A stretch of 64,000 bases of DNA, taken from positions 124,001 to 188,000 of the forward strand of contig NZ_FPAI01000001.1 in NCBI RefSeq assembly GCF_900116255.1, in the 5' to 3' direction. The stretch's first letter is position 1. Every line of letters starts with the position of its first letter. Under the pieces are notes generated by a model, which was not told the origin of the DNA, did no database searches, and worked only from the letters and a program-made list of their open reading frames with translations. A program made the position numbers and the translations under genes. This document shows, one piece after another, positions 35,201 to 43,219 of the stretch. Origin of the DNA: Halolactibacillus miurensis. Its GTDB lineage: Bacteria; Bacillota; Bacilli; Bacillales; Amphibacillaceae.

Positions 35201-36498
35201 TGACAACAGACTTACCAAAAGTCATGCTCGATTTAATTGAAGAAGTCAAAGACCATTTTCACGCGACGCCAAAAATCGGGCGTATGTTTGAGAAGGCATT
35301 TAAAAACACTTATGAAACGACGATTCAAAGAAACGGTGATCACACATTTGTGATCACCGGAGATATTCCTGCCATGTGGTTAAGAGATTCTGCTGCACAA
35401 GTAAGACCTTATTTGATACTTGCTGAAAAAGATCAAGACTTTCAAGCGTTGATTCGTGGGGTGATTAATCAACAAATTACCTTTATTAATCACGACCCTT
35501 ATGCGAACGCCTTTAACAAGGAGCCAAACGGTGCGCGCTACCATGATGATGAAACGTTTATGACAGATTGGATGTGGGAGCGCAAATACGAAATAGATTC
35601 CTTGTGTTACCCGGTTCAACTTGCATATCTGTACTGGAAATCAACCCATCAAACAGATGTGTTTACGGCTGACTTTAAACAAGCGCTTGAAACGATGATC
35701 GCCACGTGGCGTCTTGAACAAAACCACGAGCAATCTGACTACACCTTTATTAGAACAGGTTGTCCTGCTCAAGATACCCTTTCCCATGATGGAAAAGGTG
35801 CGCCAGTAAAAGAAACGGGCATGACATGGAGCGGTTTTCGTCCGAGTGATGATGCTTGTCAGTATGGTTATCTCATTCCTTCAAATATGTTTGCGGTCGT
35901 CGTTCTCGGTTATGTTGCTGAACTAGCAGAAGACATATTTGATGATCAAGTATTAAAGCAAGCCGCTCAAAGTTTAAAACAAGAAATTGAGGCAGGTATT
36001 CAGCAGTATGGCGTTGTTAACCATCCTGAGTATGGAGAGATATATGCTTATGAAACAGACGGCTTCGGACATCACGTCTTAATGGATGATGCGAATGTGC
36101 CAAGCTTACTATCTGCGCCTTATTTAGGTTATCTCACCAGTGACGATCCTATTTATCAAAACACACGTCGATTCTTATTAAGCAAACACAATCCATATTA
36201 CTATGAAGGTGATGTAGCCAAAGGCATAGGGAGTCCCCATACGCCGTCAGAGTATATTTGGCATATCGCTCTTGCGATTGAAGGCATGACAACAACCGAT
36301 TCCGCAGAACGAGAACGTCTGTTAAATTATTTCATGACAACAGATGCTGACACAGAACTGATGCACGAAGGGTTCCATGTTGATGACCCAGAGCAATTTA
36401 CACGACCATGGTTCTCATGGGCCAACATGATGTTTAGTGAATACGTCTTAACTGAAATGGGCGTTTACGTGAAAGGCAGTCCATTAGAAAAAAAGTAA
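35197..36498 (+). CDS. GH125 exo-alpha-1,6-mannosidase
   Basis: A 433-residue GH125 enzyme of normal length with TGDIPAMWLRDSAAQVRPYL, YHDDETFMTDWMWERKYEIDSLCYP, TGMTWSGFRPSDDACQYGYL and ETDGFGHHVLMDDANVPSLLSAPYLGY. Characterised members from Clostridium and Streptococcus remove alpha-1,6-linked mannose and usually sit next to GH38 genes in N-glycan loci, as here. Start ATGATG lies behind AAGGAG inside the end of the GH38 gene. Confidence 0.95.
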   Translation: MMTTDLPKVMLDLIEEVKDHFHATPKIGRMFEKAFKNTYETTIQRNGDHTFVITGDIPAMWLRDSAAQVRPYLILAEKDQDFQALIRGVINQQITFINHDPYANAFNKEPNGARYHDDETFMTDWMWERKYEIDSLCYPVQLAYLYWKSTHQTDVFTADFKQALETMIATWRLEQNHEQSDYTFIRTGCPAQDTLSHDGKGAPVKETGMTWSGFRPSDDACQYGYLIPSNMFAVVVLGYVAELAEDIFDDQVLKQAAQSLKQEIEAGIQQYGVVNHPEYGEIYAYETDGFGHHVLMDDANVPSLLSAPYLGYLTSDDPIYQNTRRFLLSKHNPYYYEGDVAKGIGSPHTPSEYIWHIALAIEGMTTTDSAERERLLNYFMTTDADTELMHEGFHVDDPEQFTRPWFSWANMMFSEYVLTEMGVYVKGSPLEKK

Positions 36499-36573
36499 CA
36501 GCAGTCTGAATGAGATATATAGGATTTTTATGAGCGTGATCCATACAGGATAAAACTGAAAGGATGAATCAAT

Positions 36574-37443
36574 ATGAAGTATGGTTTAAGCAGCTATAGT
36601 TTATTAGATGCGATTAATAATGACGAGATGGACATTTTAGATGTTGTTACATGGGTGAGTGAACAAGGCTTCGATCACTTAGAGCTAGTCCCTTATGGTT
36701 ACACGTTAGTCGATAATTACGCCTTGGCTGACAAACTAGTCGACAGAGCTAAATCACTAGGTTTAGAGCTATCTAACTACGCCTTACCAGCAAACTTTAT
36801 CCATGAAACAGAAGCGGACTTTCTCGAAGAAGTCGAACGGCTAAAAAGTCATGTTGATCTTCTTAATCATATGGGGATTAAGCATATGCGTCACGATGTT
36901 ACCTTGTTCACCTTGCCACCTGAGTGCCGTACGATTAGTTATTTAGAAAAGCATTTAGATCAAATTGTCAGAGGGAGTCAACTGTTAGCTGATTACGCGG
37001 CGCAATTTGGTATTACGACAACGATTGAAAATCACGGGATGGCGGTACAGCATAGTGACCGTGTCCTTCGTGTCGTTGAGAAAGTCAACCGCGACAACTT
37101 TAACGTCACCTTAGATGTCGGGAATTTTCTTTGTGTCGATGAAGATCCACTTGTCGGTATTAAAAAACTATTGCCGCATGCATCGCTGATTCATTTTAAA
37201 GATTTTTACCGAAAACCTTATTACGCCCCACCATTAAATGGGAAGTGGTTTGATACAGCTAGTGGCAATTATATTCGCGGTGCTATTTTAGGTCAAGGTG
37301 ACCTTCATTTAGTCGAAACAGCGAAGTTAATTAAAGCGAGCGGTTACGATGGATACCTTACCTTAGAGTTTGAGGGTATGGAAGAGTGCCGGATGGCAAG
37401 TCAATTAGGTTTAGAATACTTAAAACATTTATTTGAAGAGTAG
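36574..37443 (+). CDS. TIM-barrel sugar isomerase/epimerase-like protein, copy 1
   Basis: A 289-residue xylose-isomerase-like TIM-barrel protein (AP endonuclease 2 family). Metal-site residues are visible: E152 in TIENHG, D181 in TLDVGN, H207 in IHFKD and E265 in TLEFEG. It is clearly paralogous to the gene at 39275, with the same start KxGxSSYSL and the same ending. Family members include isomerases, epimerases, dehydratases and the lyases that cleave 3-keto-glycosides. Its neighbours are Gfo/Idh/MocA oxidoreductases, which makes a keto-sugar substrate plausible. Exact reaction unknown. Confidence 0.82.
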   Translation: MKYGLSSYSLLDAINNDEMDILDVVTWVSEQGFDHLELVPYGYTLVDNYALADKLVDRAKSLGLELSNYALPANFIHETEADFLEEVERLKSHVDLLNHMGIKHMRHDVTLFTLPPECRTISYLEKHLDQIVRGSQLLADYAAQFGITTTIENHGMAVQHSDRVLRVVEKVNRDNFNVTLDVGNFLCVDEDPLVGIKKLLPHASLIHFKDFYRKPYYAPPLNGKWFDTASGNYIRGAILGQGDLHLVETAKLIKASGYDGYLTLEFEGMEECRMASQLGLEYLKHLFEE

Positions 37444-37453
37444 GGGGGATTAT

Positions 37454-38287
37454 ATGACAGCGATTAGACTAATCGGTGAGCATCATCAGGCATTTGTTGA
37501 ACAGTTTAAACAACTGAATGCTTCGCGTCATACACATAACGAACCAGACGATAACATTGTCTATCTAGCCCACAATACCGTAACAGTTGATGAAATAAAA
37601 GCACTCCTAGATAAAGACGCGGGACTTGTGTTACCGATCTCTGCGATTCAGTCAGTGACCTATTATCAACAAGTCAAACAGTTCGTTGATCAAATTAATG
37701 CCGAGGTGAAGTGGGTCAATACCTGTGCGAGTCATCCACATTTTCATGCGATGGCCGAGCAACTTGAAGCCGTTGATTTCACTGATAAAGCTATTAATCG
37801 TATCACTGTATATAAGAATCAAGCAGATAAAACACAAACCTTAGCGCAACAACTGCTTGGTTTATACATGTGGTTAGAGTCAACGATGTCTCCTGTGACG
37901 TCTATTATGGCGGTTGAACGAGAGAAGGCTACACATAGAGTGCTTGTGCTTTCGATTCAACATGAGGCAGGTACTATGACGAATGTACAACTGGTCTACA
38001 CGGATGACACTGAACATGTTGCTATTGAAGTAACAGGCGCTAACGGTATGCTGGTACAACAAAGTGACAGTGAACAAGGGGCCGTCGTGTTATCAAAAGG
38101 TAACAGAGCGGTGTTAGATAGTGTGTTTAGTAAGAAAGAAGTACAAAATGTGTGGCAGGCGATACATCAAGGCGTTGATGAAAAAAGCCAAGAAAAACGA
38201 ATAGAAAAGGGCTTAGGCCTTGTTGAAGCAACGGAACAATCACTTGAGAGTAAACGACCCGTAAGTGTGAAGGGAGTGAGTCAATGA
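37454..38287 (+). CDS. Unrecognised protein resembling a Gfo/Idh/MocA protein without its NAD domain
   Basis: A 277-residue protein from ATG 37454 behind GGGGGG. No glycine-rich nucleotide loop and no EKP catalytic motif are present. The layout still recalls this family: a weak alternating N-terminal half (residues 1-110), then a segment like the C-terminal alpha/beta domain (ITVYKNQ..., LGLYMWLEST), and an end (GLGLVEATEQSLESKRPVSV) like the usual last helix and strand of Gfo/Idh/MocA proteins. It lies between a TIM-barrel gene and a true oxidoreductase gene, overlapping the latter by 4 bases, and its frame is intact. A non-catalytic subunit is possible. Confidence 0.6.
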   Translation: MTAIRLIGEHHQAFVEQFKQLNASRHTHNEPDDNIVYLAHNTVTVDEIKALLDKDAGLVLPISAIQSVTYYQQVKQFVDQINAEVKWVNTCASHPHFHAMAEQLEAVDFTDKAINRITVYKNQADKTQTLAQQLLGLYMWLESTMSPVTSIMAVEREKATHRVLVLSIQHEAGTMTNVQLVYTDDTEHVAIEVTGANGMLVQQSDSEQGAVVLSKGNRAVLDSVFSKKEVQNVWQAIHQGVDEKSQEKRIEKGLGLVEATEQSLESKRPVSVKGVSQ

Positions 38288-39267
38288 TGAACATAGCGAT
38301 ACTAAGTTTTGCCCATATGCATGCTGAAAGCTATGCGCAAGCCTTATTAGCACAAGAAAATGTAACTTTATCCGGTATTTGGGATGATGACGTAGCGCGT
38401 GGTAAGGATGCGGCTCATCGTTACGGCACAACCTTTTATGCTGATTTAACCGCCTTGCTTCAGACAGATATAGACGCCGTCATTGTTTGTAGTGAAAATT
38501 ACCGCCATAAAGCGTTAGTAATTGAAGCTGCTAAGCATCACAAACATATTTTATGTGAAAAGCCGATTGCAACGGAAGTAGAGGATGCAAAGGCAATGAT
38601 CAAAGCGTGTGAAGCACATCAAGTGACGTTACAAATTGCGTATCCTGTTCGCTTTATCCCAGCCATTGAAGCAGCCGTTAGCTATATTAAAGCAGGTGGC
38701 ATAGGAGACGTCATCGCGATTAATGCTGCCAATCACGGTCAGCTACCTGGTGGTTGGTTTATCGACAAAGAAAAAGCAGGTGGTGGGGCAGCGACTGATC
38801 ACATTGTACACATCATGGATGTTGTTCGCTGGATGTTAGACGATGAGGTAAGTGGTGTCTATGCTAGGTTAGCGACGTTATTCCATAATATTGACGTGGA
38901 AGATTCAGGACAAGTGGTAATTGAGATGGAAAAAGGCACGCTTTTAAATCTAGATCCAAGTTGGTCTCGTCCGCGCACGTTTCCGATGTGGGGAGACGTA
39001 TTAATGGAAGTCATTGGGACAGAAGGTACACTGAAAATTGATGGTTTTAAAGATACGACGACCTTTTATGATGACCAAGCGAAACAAGTGACAGCACTCT
39101 CATGGGGAATCGATATGGATGAAAGGCTCGTTCAAGACTTTGTTTCCTGTATTAATGAAGGTAGAAAACCATTTATTACGGGAGAAGACGGTCTGAGAAC
39201 ACTTAAAGTTGTAAAAGCAGCCTACCAATCGAATGAGACGAATCAATTTGTAAAAGTGACGCGATAG
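38284..39267 (+). CDS. Gfo/Idh/MocA family oxidoreductase, copy 1
   Basis: A 327-residue protein. The nucleotide-binding loop is unusual: AILSFAHMHAESYA replaces the standard GxGxxG region. The catalytic motif CEKPIAT and the second-site motif GGGAATDHIVHIMDVVRWML with catalytic aspartate and histidine are kept. Members use NAD(P) to oxidise or reduce sugar carbons, often C3 of glycosides. It overlaps the preceding gene by 4 bases and lies 7 bases before the second TIM-barrel gene, so it probably works with these partners. Confidence 0.85.
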   Translation: MMNIAILSFAHMHAESYAQALLAQENVTLSGIWDDDVARGKDAAHRYGTTFYADLTALLQTDIDAVIVCSENYRHKALVIEAAKHHKHILCEKPIATEVEDAKAMIKACEAHQVTLQIAYPVRFIPAIEAAVSYIKAGGIGDVIAINAANHGQLPGGWFIDKEKAGGGAATDHIVHIMDVVRWMLDDEVSGVYARLATLFHNIDVEDSGQVVIEMEKGTLLNLDPSWSRPRTFPMWGDVLMEVIGTEGTLKIDGFKDTTTFYDDQAKQVTALSWGIDMDERLVQDFVSCINEGRKPFITGEDGLRTLKVVKAAYQSNETNQFVKVTR

Positions 39268-39274
39268 GAGGGTT

Positions 39275-40153
39275 ATGATGAAACTTGGTATTAGCTCATA
39301 TAGTTTACAGCAGGAAATGAATCAAGGAAGCATGTCCATGTTGGATGTGATGGATTGGGTTAAACAGCAAGGCGCAAGTCATGTTGAGATTGTGCCACTA
39401 CATGTTGATTTGTTAGACACACCGTCACTCGTTCATGATATAAAAGAACAGGCAAAAGCCTTGAACTTAGCCTTATCAAATTATGCAATTGGTTCTAACT
39501 TACTACAACAAGGTGACGATTTAAGAAAAGAACTCGATCGAATTAAAGCGCACGTTGATATTGCTCATGCGCTCGGTGTTAAAAATATGCGCTTTGATGT
39601 GGGTTTCTTATCAAAAGAAGAATCAACCATCATTCGGTTTAATAAAGAATTACCTAAGATTGTGTCAGCATGTCAAGAAATTGCTGACTATGCGAAAAGA
39701 TATCCTTTAACCGTTACAATCGAGAATCATGGTTACTTTGTTCAGCATAGTGATCGGATTATCACGATTTTAAATCAAGTGAATCGCGATAATTTTAAAT
39801 TGACTTTAGATGTCGGAAACTTCTTATGTGCAGATGAATCACCCTTACTTGCAGTGAAAAAATGTTTACCTTACGCTTCGATGATCCACTTAAAAGATTT
39901 TTACTATCGTGAAACCGGTGTGGCGCTCGGGGAAGGTTTTTTTGAAACAATAAACAACAATCAGTTACGGGGCGCCGTGACAGGACATGGTGATATTCCG
40001 TTACGAACCATAATAGGTGAAATTGTCGCCTCCGATTATGATGGTGATGTTTCCATTGAATTTGAAGGCATTGAACCGTGTTTAATGGCGACTCAAACAG
40101 CTTTAAAACTTATGACAACATATCAACAATTAGAGGAGCGATCTTGTGAGTAA
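39275..40153 (+). CDS. TIM-barrel sugar isomerase/epimerase-like protein, copy 2
   Basis: A 292-residue paralogue of the protein at 36574 (KLGISSYSL, LSNYAI, VQHSDRI, NRDNFKLTLDVGNFLC are shared). Metal residues are E149 in TIENHG, D178 in LDVGN, H204 in IHLKD and E261 in SIEFEG. It lies between two oxidoreductase genes and overlaps the second by 8 bases. The two copies have diverged well beyond a recent duplication, which suggests different substrates or successive steps. Confidence 0.82.
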   Translation: MMKLGISSYSLQQEMNQGSMSMLDVMDWVKQQGASHVEIVPLHVDLLDTPSLVHDIKEQAKALNLALSNYAIGSNLLQQGDDLRKELDRIKAHVDIAHALGVKNMRFDVGFLSKEESTIIRFNKELPKIVSACQEIADYAKRYPLTVTIENHGYFVQHSDRIITILNQVNRDNFKLTLDVGNFLCADESPLLAVKKCLPYASMIHLKDFYYRETGVALGEGFFETINNNQLRGAVTGHGDIPLRTIIGEIVASDYDGDVSIEFEGIEPCLMATQTALKLMTTYQQLEERSCE

Positions 40154-41207
40154 ATTACGTGTAGGTATTATTGGGGCAGGTTCTATTTCTGATATGCATT
40201 TTCAGTCATATCACAATCATCCTGAGGTTGAATTGATGGCCGTATGTGACTTAAAAAAAGAACGAGCAGAAGCAAAAGCAGAGCAGTATAACATTGAGCA
40301 TGTGTATACGGATTACAAAGCATTATTGGCATCAGAAACGATCGATGCGGTTAGTATTTGTACATGGAATAATTCACATGCTGATATTGCCATTGCAGCT
40401 TTAACAAATGATAAACATGTGTTAGTTGAAAAGCCATTAACGAAAACAGTTGAAGAAGCGATACGTGTTCAACAAGCAGCCGAACAATCAACGAAAACCT
40501 TACAAGTGGGGTTCGTTAGAAGGTTTGCAACAAATACAACCGTGCTTAAGCGGTTCATTGATGCAGGAGATTTAGGGCCGTTATATTACGCTAAAGCTTC
40601 GTCATTACGCGTCTTAGGTAACCCAGGTGGTTGGTTCAGTGATATCGAACGCTCAGGAGGTGGCCCGCTCATTGATATTGGTGTTCATATAATCGATATG
40701 TGTTGGTATCTCATGGGCAAGCCTAAAGTACACTCTGTTACTGGCAGTATGTATAAAGCGCTTGGCAACCGTTCAAATATCGAATATAAATCATTTTACC
40801 AGGCGGCTGATTATGACCCAGAGAAGAATACGGTAGAAGATTTAGCAACGGCGATGATTAAGTTTGATAATGGTGCCACACTTGCCGTTGATGCAAGCTT
40901 TACACTTCACGGCAAAGAAGATAAAACAGAAGTGCATCTGTTTGGTGAAAAAGGTGGGGCTACCATTGAACCATCACTAAGTCTCTATACAGAAAAGCAT
41001 GATGTCTTAACAGAAATCATACCAAAGATCGATGCACCAACGTTTGATTTTAACGAAAGCTTTCAAAATGAAATCAATCACTTTGTCGCATGTGCCAGTG
41101 GCCAACAGTCAACGATTGCGCCGGTTGAAGACGGGGTAGAAGTGATGAAGATCTTGGCGGCTATTTACGAGTCCAGTCAGACAGGAAAAGAGATTCGATT
41201 TGATTAA
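40146..41207 (+). CDS. Gfo/Idh/MocA family oxidoreductase, copy 2
   Basis: A 353-residue protein starting at GTG 40146 behind GAGGAG. It has a full NAD loop (VGIIGAGSISDMH), the catalytic EKPLTK motif, GWFSDIERSGGGPLIDIGVHIIDM with the aspartate and histidine, and the usual C-terminal fold. It is more standard than copy 1. The gene sits between TIM-barrel copy 2 and a GH29 fucosidase. Confidence 0.88.
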   Translation: MSKLRVGIIGAGSISDMHFQSYHNHPEVELMAVCDLKKERAEAKAEQYNIEHVYTDYKALLASETIDAVSICTWNNSHADIAIAALTNDKHVLVEKPLTKTVEEAIRVQQAAEQSTKTLQVGFVRRFATNTTVLKRFIDAGDLGPLYYAKASSLRVLGNPGGWFSDIERSGGGPLIDIGVHIIDMCWYLMGKPKVHSVTGSMYKALGNRSNIEYKSFYQAADYDPEKNTVEDLATAMIKFDNGATLAVDASFTLHGKEDKTEVHLFGEKGGATIEPSLSLYTEKHDVLTEIIPKIDAPTFDFNESFQNEINHFVACASGQQSTIAPVEDGVEVMKILAAIYESSQTGKEIRFD

Positions 41208-41219
41208 GGAGGCGTTGAC

Positions 41220-42521
41220 GTGAGACACCCATCTTATAGCAACTGGCCAGATGAGTATCATGATCCAAGCTGGTTTACGCATGATCGCTGGGGTCTGTTT
41301 ATCCATTTCGGCTTATTCTCATTAGCAGCAAGACACGAATGGCTCATGACAACAGAACAAATCACACCTGAGGTTTACCAACAATATTTTGATCACTTTA
41401 ATCCAGATAAATTAGCCATCTCGACATGGCTAGATGAAGCAGTTCAAGCGGGGATGAAATATGTTGTATTAACGACAAAACACCATGAAGGGTTCGCTTT
41501 ATGGGATAGTGATTTAACCGATTACAAAGTAACTAACACCCCGTTTAAACAAGATATTGTGCGCATCTATGTTGATGAAGCACGTAAACGCGGATTAAAA
41601 GTCGGTTTTTATCATTCATTAATTGATTGGCATCATCCCGATTTTACTTTGGATGGTCTGCATCCATTGCGTAATCAAAAAGAAGCACGTGAGTTGATGG
41701 ATAAACGAGATATGACCGTCTATCGAACCTATTTAAAAGGACAAATTACCGAGCTGTTAACACGCTACGGGAAAATTGATTACATGTGGTATGACTTTTC
41801 TTATCCTCACCGAGATTGGGGCTGGTCGAAAGGCAAGGGAGAAAAAGATTGGGATGGCTATGGTATTGAAACATTAACACGTCAATTACAGCCACACATT
41901 CTTATAAATGACCGCTTAGATATTAAGCGAGGGATTCGAACGCCGGAACAATATCAACCTGAGCAACCAATTATCGAGAACGGGAAACCGGTGCTTTGGG
42001 AAGCGTGTCAAACGTTAAATGAGAGCTGGGGCTATGACAGGTATAATAGTAACTGGAAGAGTGTTGATCAGATTTTAAAAATGCTGATTGATACAGTGAG
42101 TAAGGGCGGCAATCTATTACTGAATATTGGTCCAAACGCTAGGGGGCTAATAGATCAACCATCACAAGCTCGCTTAGATGGTGTGAAAGAGTGGATGAGG
42201 TATCATGAAAGGTCAATTATTGGCTGTGGTCCGAGTCAATTTTCAGATCCGTTAGATTGTCGATTGACGCAGAAAGATGATAGATTATACGTTCACGTTT
42301 TTTCTTGGCCATTTCGACATATTCATATGAAAGGCATAAAAGAACATGTGCGGTATGCGCAGTTTTTACATGACGGATCCGAAGTGTTTTTCGAGACATT
42401 TGATCCGAATCAAGTGATCACTAGCACAGAAACAACAATTGGCCCAGATGATATTGTACTCGACTTGCCAGTTGTTCAGCCTAAAGTAACCGTACCGGTT
42501 ATTGAAATTTTCTTAAAGTGA
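41220..42521 (+). CDS. GH29 alpha-L-fucosidase
   Basis: A 433-residue GH29 enzyme starting at GTG behind AAGGAGG. Family signatures: WFTHDRWGLFIHFGLFS, VVLTTKHHEGFALWDS, GFYHSLIDWHHPDF, nucleophile D192 in YMWYDFSYP, and SKGGNLLLNIGPNARG. No signal peptide, so imported chains are trimmed inside the cell. Presence of a fucosidase in a mannosidase locus points to fucosylated N-glycan pieces. Some GH29 proteins have other activities, so substrate remains an inference. Confidence 0.92.
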   Translation: MRHPSYSNWPDEYHDPSWFTHDRWGLFIHFGLFSLAARHEWLMTTEQITPEVYQQYFDHFNPDKLAISTWLDEAVQAGMKYVVLTTKHHEGFALWDSDLTDYKVTNTPFKQDIVRIYVDEARKRGLKVGFYHSLIDWHHPDFTLDGLHPLRNQKEARELMDKRDMTVYRTYLKGQITELLTRYGKIDYMWYDFSYPHRDWGWSKGKGEKDWDGYGIETLTRQLQPHILINDRLDIKRGIRTPEQYQPEQPIIENGKPVLWEACQTLNESWGYDRYNSNWKSVDQILKMLIDTVSKGGNLLLNIGPNARGLIDQPSQARLDGVKEWMRYHERSIIGCGPSQFSDPLDCRLTQKDDRLYVHVFSWPFRHIHMKGIKEHVRYAQFLHDGSEVFFETFDPNQVITSTETTIGPDDIVLDLPVVQPKVTVPVIEIFLK

Positions 42522-42559
42522 GCTATACTAGATGAATGTGTGAGAGGGGATGTACGACA

Positions 42560-43180
42560 ATGAATGGTTTTATGCAAAAGTTTTATGAGGTAGGCTCATG
42601 GTTAAGTAAGGTGATGATGATTCATTTTATTTGGTTAGGTCTGACTATTTTAGGTGCAGGTGTGTTAGGAATATTTCCAGCTACATTTGCGGCTGCAAGT
42701 ACGGTTTACCAAATGATTCGAGGAGAAGATAAAAAAATACACTTAAACATGTGGCAAGAATATAAACGTCGATTTCTTAAAGCGAATATTTTAGGATATG
42801 GTTGGGTGCTCATTGGCTTTATCCTATTTGTTGATTTTAGGATCTCTGAAGTTTTCATTCAGTGGCCGTTCATTCACTTCTTTTTAATCTTAATTAGTTC
42901 AATCGCGCTTGCGAGCTTTTTGATATTTATTACCGTCTTTTCTAGATATGAATTAACACCGCTTCAGTATTTTAAGCAGTCCCTTTTTATCGCCCTTGTT
43001 CAACCGATGGAAACCATTGCTGTTTTAATTAGTGCGGTATTAATGTTTTATCTATTTATGTTTCTACCTGTTTTAACCGCTTTCTTTGGTGTCGCGCTTG
43101 TGCTTTATCCTGTCCTTTGGTTCGGACATCGTGCGTGTGCTTCAATTGAGAGTAAAAAGTTAAAGGCAAGTCTTAGTTAA
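42560..43180 (+). CDS. YesL-like (DUF624) membrane protein
   Basis: A 206-residue protein with five or six membrane segments and the DUF624 pattern (FYEVGSWLSKVMMIHFIWLGLTILG, FPATFAAASTVYQMIRGED). The start was set at ATG 42560 behind GAGAGGGGA. YesL-like genes are regularly found in ABC oligosaccharide uptake loci with AraC sensor regulators, as here, but their function is not known. Confidence 0.85.
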   Translation: MNGFMQKFYEVGSWLSKVMMIHFIWLGLTILGAGVLGIFPATFAAASTVYQMIRGEDKKIHLNMWQEYKRRFLKANILGYGWVLIGFILFVDFRISEVFIQWPFIHFFLILISSIALASFLIFITVFSRYELTPLQYFKQSLFIALVQPMETIAVLISAVLMFYLFMFLPVLTAFFGVALVLYPVLWFGHRACASIESKKLKASLS

Positions 43181-43219
43181 TGTGAGAATTCAGGAATAAT
43201 GAGTCGAGGAGAGAGTATT

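Noticed and set aside
36574-40153. Recent tandem duplication of the TIM-barrel genes
   Set aside because: The two proteins share motifs but differ at most positions and the DNA is not similar over long stretches, so this is an old paralogy and not a recent repeat.
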